A program made the position numbers and the translations under genes. A stretch of 64,000 bases of DNA from Pseudomonas mandelii (GTDB lineage Bacteria; Pseudomonadota; Gammaproteobacteria; Pseudomonadales; Pseudomonadaceae): positions 248,001 through 312,000 of the forward strand of contig NZ_JAMYDU010000003.1 of the NCBI RefSeq assembly GCF_024138395.1, given 5' to 3'. The stretch's first letter is position 1, and the number at the start of each line of letters is the position of its first letter. Under the pieces are notes generated by a model that was not told the origin of the DNA, made no database searches, and saw only the letters and a list, made by a program, of their open reading frames with translations. Of the stretch, positions 19,807 through 28,673 are shown piece after piece.

Positions 19807-20775
19807 CTACAAGGCCGCGTCGATCTTTTTGGCTGCGTCTTCGCTCACCCACGCGTGCCAGACTTCAGGATGTTCCTTCAAGAAGATCTTGGCCAGTTTT
19901 GGCGACTCGATCCGCTCTTTGGCCATGCGCCCGAGGTTCTGATTCAGCAGGTCGATCGGCAGGTTGACCTTTTCCAGCACGGCTACCAGTTCCGGGGCTT
20001 GCTCGTGGAAAGTTTTAGACAGGCCGACCTTGATGGTCACGGTTTTGTTCACGCCTGGCTTCTCTTCAAGTTTCACCACGTCGACCTGGCCCATCAGCGG
20101 CGTTGGCGACCAGTAGTAGAACAGGATCGGCTCGCCACGCTTGTAGCTCGACAGCACTGCCGCATCCAGCGCCGGGCCGGTGCCTGGGCGGAAGTTGGTG
20201 TAGCTATTTTCGAGGCCATAGCTTTTCAGCATTTCGCTGTTGTCCAATTCACAGGTCCAGCCAGCCGGGCAGTTGTAGAAACGGCCCTTGGAGGGCTCTT
20301 CGGCGTCCTTGAACACAGCGGAGTATTTGGCCAGATCGGCAATGTTCTTCAGGTCCGGCGCCTTGGGTTCCAGCTTGCGCTTGGCATCGCCTTCAATCAC
20401 GTAGCGCGGCACGTACCAGCCTTCGACGGCCCCCACGACAGGAGCGCCGACACCGACGACTTTGCCGGCCTTCTCGGCTTTGTTCCAGACTTCGCTACGG
20501 CCGACCCACTCTTCGGCGAACACTTGAATGTCGTTGCTGCTCAGGGCGTTTTCCATGGTGATGGAGTTACCTGGCAGGCTGTCGGTCTTGCAGTCGTAGC
20601 CTTTCTCCAACACAACTTGCATCACGTCGGTCAGCAGCATGGCGCTTTCCCAGTTCAGGCCGGCGAACTTCACCGGTTTGCCCGATTCGCACCAGCCAGC
20701 CGCCTGAGTGGCGCCGGCGCTGGCCAGCAGGCCCATGGAAAGCAATGTGGTCAGCAGGGTCTTGTTCGATTTCAT
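19807..20775 (-). CDS. hutX: Histidine ABC transporter substrate-binding protein HutX
   Basis: A periplasmic binding protein of 322 residues with a signal peptide ending ...GATQA-AGWCESG. It belongs to the glycine-betaine-type (OpuAC) family and is encoded directly before its permease and ATPase. By locus it is the histidine binder HutX; related proteins also bind proline or betaine, so the ligand is inferred from context. Aromatic residues in LNWES, EEWVGR and YYWSPTPLMG probably line the pocket. Confidence 0.9.
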   Translation of the reverse strand: MKSNKTLLTTLLSMGLLASAGATQAAGWCESGKPVKFAGLNWESAMLLTDVMQVVLEKGYDCKTDSLPGNSITMENALSSNDIQVFAEEWVGRSEVWNKAEKAGKVVGVGAPVVGAVEGWYVPRYVIEGDAKRKLEPKAPDLKNIADLAKYSAVFKDAEEPSKGRFYNCPAGWTCELDNSEMLKSYGLENSYTNFRPGTGPALDAAVLSSYKRGEPILFYYWSPTPLMGQVDVVKLEEKPGVNKTVTIKVGLSKTFHEQAPELVAVLEKVNLPIDLLNQNLGRMAKERIESPKLAKIFLKEHPEVWHAWVSEDAAKKIDAAL

Positions 20776-20843
20776 TGTTTGACGCTCCTAATCATGAGTT
20801 GGCTTACGGCAGTCAAGAGGCATCCAGCCCTGTCCACGTCCAA

Positions 20844-22322
20844 TCAGGCCTGCGCTGCAGCGCGACCGGCCCCGCTTGTTTCAGGTTGTACATCGCTGTC
20901 CTGCTCGACCGGCAGGATCAGGTGATCGGGTACTGCGCTGTGCCATTTTTTCGCGCACACGTAATACAGGGCTGCGGGAAGCACCAGACCGATGATCCAG
21001 GAAATATCCACACCACCCAGAGCGTCCACCAGCGGACCGGTATAGAACTTGGTAGAAATGAACGGCAGTTGCACCAGCACACCGAAGACATAGACGCTGA
21101 TACCGAGCGGGTTCCAACGGCCGTAGCGACCGTTCGGATCGGCCAGCGCCGGCACGTCATAGCGCTCGCGAGTGATGCAGTAGTAGTCCACCAGGTTGAT
21201 CGCGCTCCATGGCGTGAAAAAAGCCAGCAAAAACAGGATGAAGGACTTGAACGCACCGAGGAACGAGTGCTGACCGAGCAACGCGATCAGGGTCGCAGTG
21301 CCTACGATGACCAGCACGAAGACCAGACGCTGCAAGTGCGTTACCCGCAGGTCACCACGGAAACCGCTGATGACGGTCGCAATGCACATAAAGCTGCCGT
21401 AGGAGTTCAGCGTGGAGATGGTGACCTTGCCGAATGCGATGCTGAAGTACAGCAGCGCGGCGGTGGCACCGCTGCCGCTCAAACCAACGATGTAGGCCAC
21501 TTCGTGGCCGGCGAATTGCCCGTTGGCCATGGCGGCGGCAAACACACCGAGGATCATCGCCACCTGTGCGCCAATGACCGAACCGGCACCGGCGGCGAAA
21601 AAGGTTTTCACCGAGGACGTGCTACTCGGCAGGTAGCGTGAGTAGTCAGCCACGTAGGGGCCGAAGGCGATCTGCCAGGACGCTGCGAGCGATACCGCGA
21701 GCAGGAAGCTGCTCCAGCTGAAGTGGCGGATTTGCAGGAGTGCGCCAACGTCCGTCTGGCTCATCAGGCGACTGAACAGGTAAACGAAGGCAATCACGCC
21801 AATGACACTGGCGACACGGCCGATGAAATGAATCACCCGATAACCGAGCACCGTGACCAGTACGATGACACTGGCGAAAATGAGGATACCGACGCTGTCG
21901 CTGACGCCAAACAACTGGCCCAGCGCCTGGCCGGAAAGCACGGTGCCCGTTGCGGTGAAACCGAGGTACATCAGACACACCAGCACGATCGGGATGGCCG
22001 CGCCGTACACACCGAACTGTACCCGGCTGGAAATCATCTGCGGCAGGCCAAGCTTGGGCCCTTGCGCCGCATGCAGCGCCATTACGCCACCGCCGAGCAG
22101 TTGACCGATCAACAGACCGATCAACGACCAGAACACGTCACCGCCCAGCACCACGGCCAGAGCCCCGGTGACAATCGCGGTGATTTGCAGGTTGGCACCC
22201 ATCCACAGGGTGAACTGGCTCAACAGACGACCGTGTCTCTCCGCTTCCGGGATGTAGTCGATCGAACGTTTCTCGATCAACGGTTTACTGCCTGCACGAT
22301 CGCTGTTAACAGCCATGTTCAA
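20844..22322 (-). CDS. NCS1-family permease, probable urocanate transporter HutT(u)
   Basis: A 492-residue membrane transporter with about twelve hydrophobic segments, related to cytosine permease CodB (nucleobase:cation symporter-1 family). An NCS1 gene directly after hutU is the one reported in P. fluorescens as the urocanate transporter HutTu; that function is inferred from position. The N-terminus MNMAVNSDRAGSKPLIEKRSID is a cytoplasmic tail. A family A repeat separates it from hutU, and hutX follows after 68 bases. Confidence 0.88.
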   Translation of the reverse strand: MNMAVNSDRAGSKPLIEKRSIDYIPEAERHGRLLSQFTLWMGANLQITAIVTGALAVVLGGDVFWSLIGLLIGQLLGGGVMALHAAQGPKLGLPQMISSRVQFGVYGAAIPIVLVCLMYLGFTATGTVLSGQALGQLFGVSDSVGILIFASVIVLVTVLGYRVIHFIGRVASVIGVIAFVYLFSRLMSQTDVGALLQIRHFSWSSFLLAVSLAASWQIAFGPYVADYSRYLPSSTSSVKTFFAAGAGSVIGAQVAMILGVFAAAMANGQFAGHEVAYIVGLSGSGATAALLYFSIAFGKVTISTLNSYGSFMCIATVISGFRGDLRVTHLQRLVFVLVIVGTATLIALLGQHSFLGAFKSFILFLLAFFTPWSAINLVDYYCITRERYDVPALADPNGRYGRWNPLGISVYVFGVLVQLPFISTKFYTGPLVDALGGVDISWIIGLVLPAALYYVCAKKWHSAVPDHLILPVEQDSDVQPETSGAGRAAAQA

Positions 22323-22354
22323 CCTCTGTGGATTGTTTGTCGGTGTTGGTGATC

Positions 22355-22432
22355 CCTGTAGGAGCGAGGCTTGCCCGCGAACCGCGGTGTGTCAGAAAAG
22401 ACGCCTTCGCGGGCAAGCCTCGCTCCTACAGG
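22355..22432. repeat. REPIN, family A, inside the hut operon
   Basis: Arms CCTGTAGGAGCGAGGCTTGC at the left and its inverse at the right (ending 22432), with a short loop. It sits between hutU and the NCS1 permease gene, so on the hut mRNA it would fold between the two coding regions. Confidence 0.85.
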
Positions 22433-22455
22433 TTTTGCATCAGGCCAAAGCCTGT

Positions 22456-24144
22456 TTATTTGCCGGTAATCATCGGCAAGTTCAGACCTTGCTCCTTGGC
22501 GCAGTCGATCGCGATCTGGTAACCGGCATCGGCGTGACGCATAACGCCAGTAGCCGGGTCGTTGTGCAGCACGCGAGCGATACGCTCGGCCGCTTCGTCA
22601 GTACCGTCGCAGACAATCACCATGCCCGAATGCTGGGAGAAGCCCATGCCGACGCCGCCGCCGTGGTGCAGGGAAACCCAGGTCGCACCGCTCGCGGTGT
22701 TGAGCAGAGCGTTGAGCAGTGGCCAGTCGGACACGGCGTCGGAACCGTCCTGCATCGATTCGGTTTCGCGATTCGGGCTGGCAACAGAGCCGGAGTCCAG
22801 GTGGTCGCGACCGATCACGATTGGCGCGGACAATTCACCGCTGCGGACCATCTCGTTGAAGGCCAGACCGAGCTTGGCGCGCAGGCCCAGGCCAACCCAG
22901 CAGATACGTGCCGGCAGACCCTGGAAGCTGATGCGCTCGCGAGCCATGTCCAGCCAGTTGTGCAGGTGGGCATCGTCCGGGATCAGTTCTTTTACTTTGG
23001 CGTCGGTCTTGTAGATGTCCTGCGGGTCGCCCGACAGTGCAGCCCAACGGAACGGGCCGATGCCGCGGCAGAACAGCGGACGGATATAAGCCGGTACGAA
23101 GCCTGGGAAGTCGAACGCGTTCTCGACGCCTTCTTCCTGAGCCATCTGACGGATGTTGTTACCGTAGTCGAAGGTCGGAATGCCCATTTTCTGGAAGTCG
23201 AGCATCGCTTTAACGTGCACGGCCATGGATTGCTTGGCGGCTTTGACCACAGCAGCAGGCTCGATCTTGGCGCGAGCGCGGTACTCTTCCCAGGTCCAGC
23301 CGGCCGGCAGGTAGCCGTTGAGCGGGTCGTGGGCGCTGGTCTGGTCGGTGACCATGTCCGGGCGCACGCCGCGCTTGACCAGTTCCGGCAGGATTTCAGC
23401 CGCGTTCCCCAGCAGAGCGATGGAAATCGCTTTGCCTTCTTTGGTGTATTTGGCGATGCGGGCCAGCGCGTCGTCGAGGTCGGTGGCTTGCTCATCGACA
23501 TAGCGGCTGTTCAGGCGGAAATCGATGCTGACCTGCTGGCACTCGATGTTCAGCGAGCACGCGCCGGCCAGAGTTGCGGCCAATGGTTGCGCGCCGCCCA
23601 TGCCGCCGAGGCCTGCGGTCAGGACCCAACGACCTTTCAGGTCATCGTTATAGTGCTGGCGACCGGCTTCGACGAAGGTTTCGTAGGTGCCCTGAACGAT
23701 GCCCTGGCTGCCGATGTAGATCCAGCTGCCGGCGGTCATCTGGCCGTACATGGCCAGGCCTTTGGCGTCGAGTTCATTGAAGTGTTCCCAGCTCGCCCAG
23801 TGCGGCACCAGGTTGGAGTTGGCGATCAGCACGCGCGGGGCGTTGCTGTGGGTCTTGAACACGCCGACCGGCTTGCCGGATTGCACCAGCAGGGTCTCGT
23901 CGTCGTTCAGGTTGGTCAGGCTTTCGACGATCTTGTCGTAGCATTCCCAGTTACGGGCCGCACGACCAATACCACCGTAAACCACCAGTTCTTTAGGGTT
24001 CTCGGCGACTTCCGGGTCGAGGTTGTTCATCAGCATGCGCAGCGGCGCTTCAGTCAGCCAGCTTTTGGCGGTCAGCTTGTTACCGCGAGCGGCACGAATT
24101 TCAACGTCACGAAACTTTGTAGGTTTCTGGGTATTGTCAGTCAC
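22456..24144 (-). CDS. hutU: Urocanate hydratase HutU
   Basis: HutU converts urocanate to imidazolonepropionate with tightly bound NAD+, step two of the pathway. The 562-residue product shows [12 protein letters not shown], the NAD-binding [18 protein letters not shown] and the active-site region with Cys in [12 protein letters not shown]. The start is GTG at 24144 with GGAG about 9 bases before it. It is the first gene of the long hut operon; its leader carries a HutC operator and a sigma-54 promoter (24279-24312). Confidence 0.97.
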   Translation of the reverse strand: MTDNTQKPTKFRDVEIRAARGNKLTAKSWLTEAPLRMLMNNLDPEVAENPKELVVYGGIGRAARNWECYDKIVESLTNLNDDETLLVQSGKPVGVFKTHSNAPRVLIANSNLVPHWASWEHFNELDAKGLAMYGQMTAGSWIYIGSQGIVQGTYETFVEAGRQHYNDDLKGRWVLTAGLGGMGGAQPLAATLAGACSLNIECQQVSIDFRLNSRYVDEQATDLDDALARIAKYTKEGKAISIALLGNAAEILPELVKRGVRPDMVTDQTSAHDPLNGYLPAGWTWEEYRARAKIEPAAVVKAAKQSMAVHVKAMLDFQKMGIPTFDYGNNIRQMAQEEGVENAFDFPGFVPAYIRPLFCRGIGPFRWAALSGDPQDIYKTDAKVKELIPDDAHLHNWLDMARERISFQGLPARICWVGLGLRAKLGLAFNEMVRSGELSAPIVIGRDHLDSGSVASPNRETESMQDGSDAVSDWPLLNALLNTASGATWVSLHHGGGVGMGFSQHSGMVIVCDGTDEAAERIARVLHNDPATGVMRHADAGYQIAIDCAKEQGLNLPMITGK

Positions 24145-24278
24145 GAAAAAGACTCCTCAGCGATCAATCCAAACCAACCCTGGCGGTGGGCAAGCCAGCC
24201 TGTGCGCGTCAAAGCGACACAAGCGAATCAGTGGACGTTGCGGGGAGCCTCGAATCGACTCATACGCATACGTCTTTA

Positions 24279-24292
24279 CTTGTACATACAAG
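24279..24292. promoter_or_regulatory. HutC operator upstream of hutU
   Basis: CTTGTACATACAAG has perfect 6-base inverted arms (CTTGTA/TACAAG). It matches the CTTGTATGTACAAG type site known for HutC in Pseudomonas. It lies over the predicted start of the sigma-54 transcript. Confidence 0.85.
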
Positions 24293-24296
24293 CATA

Positions 24297-24312
24297 TGCA
24301 ATCAAGCGGCCA
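24297..24312 (-). promoter_or_regulatory. Sigma-54 promoter of the hutU operon
   Basis: On the minus strand the bases read TGGCCGCTTGATTGCA, with GG and GC spaced as in the -24/-12 consensus (TGGCACG, four bases, TTGCW) and a perfect TTGCA. The predicted start is at about 24286, inside the HutC operator. Sigma-54 and CbrB dependence of hutU has been reported for P. fluorescens. Confidence 0.75.
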
Positions 24313-24511
24313 ACTTGCTGGATGAGTGCTCAAGAAAAGTTTTTGGATGGCTGGAAAGCCCATGGATCAAGGGTTTCAGCGTAGATGAAATTTTTTTGAG
24401 GTTTGTTTGAGCGAACAGGGAGTTGTTACGTGAACGTGGTTTTGCGCCACGCTGGGGCGTTCGGTAACAAAGTGGTGCGCAATGGGAAACGGGTTTTGAG
24501 CCCTGAAAAGC

Positions 24512-24575
24512 ATCGCGGGCAAGCCCGCTCCCACAAGTACGATGATGTCCCTGTGGGAGCAGGCTTGCCCGCGAT
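24512..24575. repeat. REPIN, family A, between hutU and hutD
   Basis: Arms ATCGCGGGCAAGCCCGCTCC (24512 on) and TGTGGGAGCAGGCTTGCCCG (24552 on), inverted with one mismatch. It lies just downstream of the hutD stop and upstream of the hutU promoter. Confidence 0.85.
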
Positions 24576-24595
24576 AGAGGCGACTCGGTGCTGGA

Positions 24596-25165
24596 TCAGC
24601 GTGCGGCCAGCTCGATCACACAGCACTGACCCTTGACGGAGATATCCAGCAGACCAACGTTACCGTCCAGCTGCAGACAATCATGGCGCCCTAGCTGAGA
24701 GGCGCTGTTACCCACCGTCACTTCAAGCTGTTCAGCGACGCTGAACACCAACACGGTGCCGGCCGAGCTGAAAAACCGCTGATCGCCCTCCAGCCACTGC
24801 AATCGCGCGTGGTAACGGTCCGGCGCATAAATCAGGTTGAAATCGCGAATCGGCCCGCCGAGTAATGTGCAGGACACATGACTCTCGCCACTGAACGCAA
24901 ACGGGTCCAGCGGTAACAACGGACGCGTGTCCTGACCGTCGACGCGCAAGCTCATGCCCTCGCCTTGCAGCACGGTGATCACCCGCTCATAGCCGGCAAA
25001 GATGGAAAACCCGCCCGACTCACCGATGTCGGCAATCGACAGGCGCCAGCCGAAACCCTCAAGGCCGGCACCTCCATCACGGGTGATTTCTTCGGTGCTG
25101 CCACCGCCGTTTTTCCACGGCATGCGCGGGTAATCGATCGCGCGTAAAACTTTCAACTGGCTCAT
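24596..25165 (-). CDS. hutD: HutD family protein
   Basis: HutD is a small cupin-like protein found in hut loci; in P. fluorescens it is thought to restrain maximal hut expression. The 189-residue product begins at ATG 25165 (MSQLKVLRAIDYPRMPWKNGGGSTEE); PWKNGGG is the family signature. A longer reading overlaps hutC and looks unrelated. It follows the hutC stop by 8 bases, forming a hutCD operon. Confidence 0.92.
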   Translation of the reverse strand: MSQLKVLRAIDYPRMPWKNGGGSTEEITRDGGAGLEGFGWRLSIADIGESGGFSIFAGYERVITVLQGEGMSLRVDGQDTRPLLPLDPFAFSGESHVSCTLLGGPIRDFNLIYAPDRYHARLQWLEGDQRFFSSAGTVLVFSVAEQLEVTVGNSASQLGRHDCLQLDGNVGLLDISVKGQCCVIELAAR

Positions 25166-25173
25166 AGGGCTCT

Positions 25174-25935
25174 TTACTTGTGGAACCGTCCTTCCAGACG
25201 ATGGCGGGAACCGGGGTGGATCAAACGGGCGGCGGTCACGGGCTGACGGCCAGACCAGGTGCGGCGACGAATCAGCAGGCACGGCTCGCCCTTCTCAATC
25301 TGCAGCAATTTGCATTCGGACGGCTCGGCGAGAATCGCTTCGACCACATGCTCGCCTTCGGTCAACGGCGCGACCTGATTCAGATAGGCGTAGGGCGTTT
25401 GCAGGGTGAAGTCTTGCTTGAGGTAGTCCGGCGCGACCAGCGCGTTGACGAAACGGTCTTCGATTTGCACCGGAATATCGTTTTCGAAATGCACGATCAG
25501 CGAGTGGAAAACTTTCTGGCCTTCGCGCATGTCCAGGGCCACGGCCCGCTCGGAACCGGCGGCCTCTTCTTCAAGGGTGATCACCTTGCAGGTATGGCGA
25601 TGGCCACGGGAGGCGATCTCGTCGGCGATGTTGTGCACTTCAAACAAGGCAGACTGGCTTTTCGGCTCGGCGACGAATGTTCCGACACCCTGCATGCGCA
25701 CCAGCAAGCCGTCGGCGGTCATCTCGCGAAGCGCGCGGTTGATAGTCATGCGGCTGAAACCCAGCTGACTGACCAACTCGCTTTCCGACGGAACACGGTA
25801 GTGCGGCGGCCAGTTTCCACTGTCGATCTGCTGGGTAATCATCTGTTTGACGCGGGCGTACAAGGGCGCCGGACTGTCGCCCAGATTGGCGCTCAGATTG
25901 GCATTCGGCGGCAATGTGGCAGAGGGAGTCGGCAC
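25174..25935 (-). CDS. hutC: Histidine utilisation repressor HutC
   Basis: A GntR-family repressor of 253 residues (GTG start, AAGGA 6 bases upstream). The N-terminal winged helix spans about residues 24-92 with RVPSESELVSQLGFSRMTINRALREM in the recognition region, followed by a UTRA effector domain in which urocanate is the known inducer for HutC. Its gene is divergent from hutF, and a HutC-type operator sits between them, so it probably represses hutF, hutCD and the hutU operon. Confidence 0.95.
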   Translation of the reverse strand: MPTPSATLPPNANLSANLGDSPAPLYARVKQMITQQIDSGNWPPHYRVPSESELVSQLGFSRMTINRALREMTADGLLVRMQGVGTFVAEPKSQSALFEVHNIADEIASRGHRHTCKVITLEEEAAGSERAVALDMREGQKVFHSLIVHFENDIPVQIEDRFVNALVAPDYLKQDFTLQTPYAYLNQVAPLTEGEHVVEAILAEPSECKLLQIEKGEPCLLIRRRTWSGRQPVTAARLIHPGSRHRLEGRFHK

Positions 25936-26000
25936 GTTTGATCCTTGTTCATTTAATAGGAGTTGCTAGCTTGCCGGAGTTTACCGAGCAGGCAAACGTC

Positions 26001-26016
26001 TGTATATGTATATACA
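26001..26016. promoter_or_regulatory. HutC-type operator between hutC and hutF
   Basis: TGTATATGTATATACA contains the perfect palindrome TGTATATACA (26007-26016), and the sequence as a whole has inverted TGTATA/TATACA arms. This fits the TTGTA-2-TACAA core of HutC sites. It lies 27 bases before the hutF ATG. Confidence 0.7.
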
Positions 26017-26042
26017 AATAACACACGATGGGGTGCTGAACC

Positions 26043-27407
26043 ATGTCCGCCTTCTTTGCCGAACGCGCGCTGCTGCCTAGTGGATGGGCCAACAATGTAC
26101 GTCTTGAGGTCAGCGTCGATGGCATGCTGACCCATATCCAGGCCGATTCCCACGCAGATGATGCCGAGCGGCTGAGCGGTCCGCTGCTGCCGGGGATGCC
26201 GAATTTGCACTCTCACGCCTTCCAGCGGGCCATGGCCGGTTTGGCGGAAGTGGCGGGCAATCCGAACGACAGTTTCTGGACCTGGCGCGATTTGATGTAC
26301 CGGCTCGTCGGAAAAATCAGCCCGGACCAACTCGGCGTCATCGCCCGTCAGCTGTACATCGAAATGCTCAAGGCCGGTTACACCTCGGTCGCGGAATTTC
26401 ATTACGTACACCACGACACGAGCGGCCAACCATACGCAGACGCGGCCGAACTGGCGCTGCGCATCAGCCAGGCGGCCAGCTCCGCCGGTATTGGTTTAAC
26501 CCTGCTGCCAGTGCTCTATAGCCACTCCGGTTTCGGCGGCCAGACCCCGAACGAAGGTCAGCGCCGCTTTATCAACAGCACCGAAAACTACCTGAAATTG
26601 CAGTCGCGCTTGCAGCCGCTCCTGGCGCAACAGCCGGCGCAGGCCCTGGGTTTGTGTTTCCACTCTTTGCGCGCGGTTACACCGCAACAGATCAGTGAAG
26701 TGCTGGCAGCCAGTGACAAGCAGTGCCCGGTACACATTCACATTGCCGAACAGCAGAAGGAAGTCGATGACTGCCTGAGCTGGAGCGGTCGCCGTCCGCT
26801 GCAATGGCTGTACGAAAACACTGAAGTCGATCAGCGCTGGTGCCTGGTCCACGCGACTCACGCCAACCCGGAAGAAGTCACGCTCATGGCCAAGAGCCGC
26901 GCCATCGCCGGCCTGTGCCTGACCACCGAAGCCAACCTTGGCGACGGGATTTTTCCGGCGGTGGATTTCCTGGCGCAGGGTGGGCGCATGGGCATCGGTT
27001 CCGACAGCCATGTGTCATTGAGTGTGGTGGAAGAATTGCGCTGGCTGGAATACGGCCAGCGTCTGCGCGATCAGCGGCGTAATCGTTTGTATGGCGCGGA
27101 TCAGCCGATGGTCGGCCGCACACTGTACGACGCCGCGCTGGATGGCGGTGCCCAAGCGCTAGGACAGCCGATTGGCGCCCTGGCAGTCGGCAAGCGCGCG
27201 GATTGGTTGGTGCTGGATGGCAACGATCCGTACCTGGCGACGGCCAGTGGCGATGGAATTCTCAACCGTTGGTTGTTTGCCGGTGGTGATCGTCAGGTGC
27301 GCGATGTGCTGGTCAACGGCCAGTGGGTTGTGCGTGATGGGCGCCATGCCGAGGAAGAAGAAAGTAACCGCGCCTTTACCCAGGTTCTGCGCGATCTCTT
27401 GGGCTGA
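26043..27407 (+). CDS. hutF: Formimidoylglutamate deiminase HutF
   Basis: HutF converts formiminoglutamate to N-formylglutamate and ammonia, step four of the five-step route. The 454-residue amidohydrolase has metal ligands in PNLHSHAFQRAMAG (around 57-70), the His of HIHIAEQ, HATHANPEE and the Asp of GSDSHVS. Its presence together with HutG shows the formate-releasing variant of the pathway. It is transcribed divergently from hutCD. Confidence 0.96.
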   Translation: MSAFFAERALLPSGWANNVRLEVSVDGMLTHIQADSHADDAERLSGPLLPGMPNLHSHAFQRAMAGLAEVAGNPNDSFWTWRDLMYRLVGKISPDQLGVIARQLYIEMLKAGYTSVAEFHYVHHDTSGQPYADAAELALRISQAASSAGIGLTLLPVLYSHSGFGGQTPNEGQRRFINSTENYLKLQSRLQPLLAQQPAQALGLCFHSLRAVTPQQISEVLAASDKQCPVHIHIAEQQKEVDDCLSWSGRRPLQWLYENTEVDQRWCLVHATHANPEEVTLMAKSRAIAGLCLTTEANLGDGIFPAVDFLAQGGRMGIGSDSHVSLSVVEELRWLEYGQRLRDQRRNRLYGADQPMVGRTLYDAALDGGAQALGQPIGALAVGKRADWLVLDGNDPYLATASGDGILNRWLFAGGDRQVRDVLVNGQWVVRDGRHAEEEESNRAFTQVLRDLLG

Positions 27408-27420
27408 CACCCTATAAATC

Positions 27421-27510
27421 TGTGGGAGCGAGCTTGCTCGCGATGGGGCCACCAGGTTCAACAATGATGTTGACTGACAGTCCGCTATCGCAAGCAAGCT
27501 CGCTCCCACA
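27421..27510. repeat. REPIN, family A
   Basis: Arms TGTGGGAGCGAGCTTGCTCG (27421-27440) and the inverse ending at 27510, with one mismatch. The loop contains ATGATGTTGACTGACAG, related to the loop at 12474. It lies between the convergent hutF and lipocalin genes. Confidence 0.85.
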
Positions 27511-27523
27511 GGGATATGTGCGA

Positions 27524-28093
27524 TCAGTTAGACGTCTTGGCCATCTTGGTATCCGACGTGCGCCAGATCAGTCGCGTCGTGTCATAACCCTGCTGACGCG
27601 CCTTGCTCAGCAGCTCTTCGCGCACTACACCATTGACCGTCGGGGTGCGTGACAGCAGCCAGAGATGGCGGCGGCTCGGGTCACCGACAATCGCGGTCTT
27701 GTAATCATCGCTGACGTACAACACCCAGTACTCTCCCTTCGCCATACCCGGGATCAGTCGCGAGAACCAGGTATCGAACTCGACCCACAGCTTGTCGGCC
27801 TTGCCGGGCACCTGTGGATAAGCCGTGCCTTTGGCCTCTTCCCATTGCCAATCCGACGTCAGGCAGCGGTTCAATACCGCCATGTCACCGTCAGGCTTGA
27901 GGGTGTAATGGGCCTCGGATTGCGCGCAGTTGCGCTGGAAATACATCGGCAGACGCGCTAACTCGTACCAGGTTCCCTGGTAACGCTTGAGGTTGACCGT
28001 GTTGACGGTCTTGGGTGCCAACGTATCTACGCCAGAAGTGGCGCAGCCGGCCAGTACCAGGCCGGCAAAAAGAACGATCAGTAACCGCTTCAT
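27524..28093 (-). CDS. blc: Outer-membrane lipocalin Blc
   Basis: A 189-residue lipoprotein: the signal MKRLLIVLFAGLVLAGC ends in a lipobox Cys at residue 17. The lipocalin signature GTWYELARLP (around 44-53) begins an eight-stranded barrel that binds lipophilic molecules, and a second structurally conserved region is YWVLYVSDDYKTAIVG. Bacterial lipocalins are linked to envelope stress. The small lipoprotein gene upstream (stop 28127) may share its transcript. Confidence 0.92.
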   Translation of the reverse strand: MKRLLIVLFAGLVLAGCATSGVDTLAPKTVNTVNLKRYQGTWYELARLPMYFQRNCAQSEAHYTLKPDGDMAVLNRCLTSDWQWEEAKGTAYPQVPGKADKLWVEFDTWFSRLIPGMAKGEYWVLYVSDDYKTAIVGDPSRRHLWLLSRTPTVNGVVREELLSKARQQGYDTTRLIWRTSDTKMAKTSN

Positions 28094-28126
28094 TATTTTT
28101 TTCTCCCGCGGGCGAACAGCCCCGGT

Positions 28127-28381
28127 TTACTTCAGGCCTTGGCCGGAAAACATCAGCACTTTGTCACCGGCATACTGCACGCTGATAAAGCTTTTTTGGT
28201 CACCCCAAGTGCAACTGGACATGCCGAGCGCGCCCGAGCAATCGGTCGGTTTGCCCAGCAAGGTTTCAACCTCGGCCTTGGGCATGCCGGTCGACAGCTT
28301 CGAGTAATTTTCCTGATTGATCTTGCCGCACGCTGCCAACAACACGCAGAACGAGAGCAAGGCGATAGATCGCAGCGACAT
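28127..28381 (-). CDS. Small lipoprotein of unknown function
   Basis: An 84-residue product starting at ATG 28381 (AGGAG 8 bases upstream). The signal MSLRSIALLSFCVLLAAC ends in a lipobox Cys at 18. The mature part, with YSKLSTGMPKAEVETLLGKPT, resembles the SmpA/OmlA-like fold that uses the motif G-M-xx-xEVxxLLGxP. Two Cys in the second half may pair. It lies 33 bases upstream of blc on the same strand. No function can be named. Confidence 0.8.
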   Translation of the reverse strand: MSLRSIALLSFCVLLAACGKINQENYSKLSTGMPKAEVETLLGKPTDCSGALGMSSCTWGDQKSFISVQYAGDKVLMFSGQGLK

Positions 28382-28673
28382 GGTGTAACTCCTGGGGGTA
28401 GGGAATGGCATGGCTGCCAAGCTGAAGCTTAGAAGAGAAAACACCTGTCTGGTTCCCTGAGGATTCGGCTATTTGTTTGGTCGCCCGTCAGCCTTTTGAC
28501 GATAAATCAGCCACTTTTTCGCGCCGCTGAGTATTTCGTCGGTTTTCGCAGAAGCCGCCTAATCTTTGGCGCTGGCCAGTCGACATAGAAACAGCGCAAA
28601 GCCTTCCACTGTGGCAAATTGACACCCCTTGTTGACCAGCCCCTTAGCGGTAGCTCATTTAATGACCAGAAAC
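28382..28673. other. Intergenic region before the dCache chemoreceptor
   Basis: About 290 bases between divergent genes. Nothing recognisable was found; in particular no convincing FliA promoter, unlike the chemoreceptor at 1829. Confidence 0.4.

Larger units (their letters stand above)
24145..24595. other. hutU regulatory region
   Basis: About 450 bases between hutU and hutD. It contains, from hutU outward, a leader of roughly 140 bases, the HutC operator, a sigma-54 promoter and a family A REPIN. No small gene is convincing. Enhancer sites for an activator such as CbrB would be expected at about 24380-24480, but I cannot recognise them. Confidence 0.6.

Noticed and set aside
28490..28660. 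FliA promoter for the second chemoreceptor
   Set aside because: GACGATAA near 28497 has no -35 partner at the required spacing.
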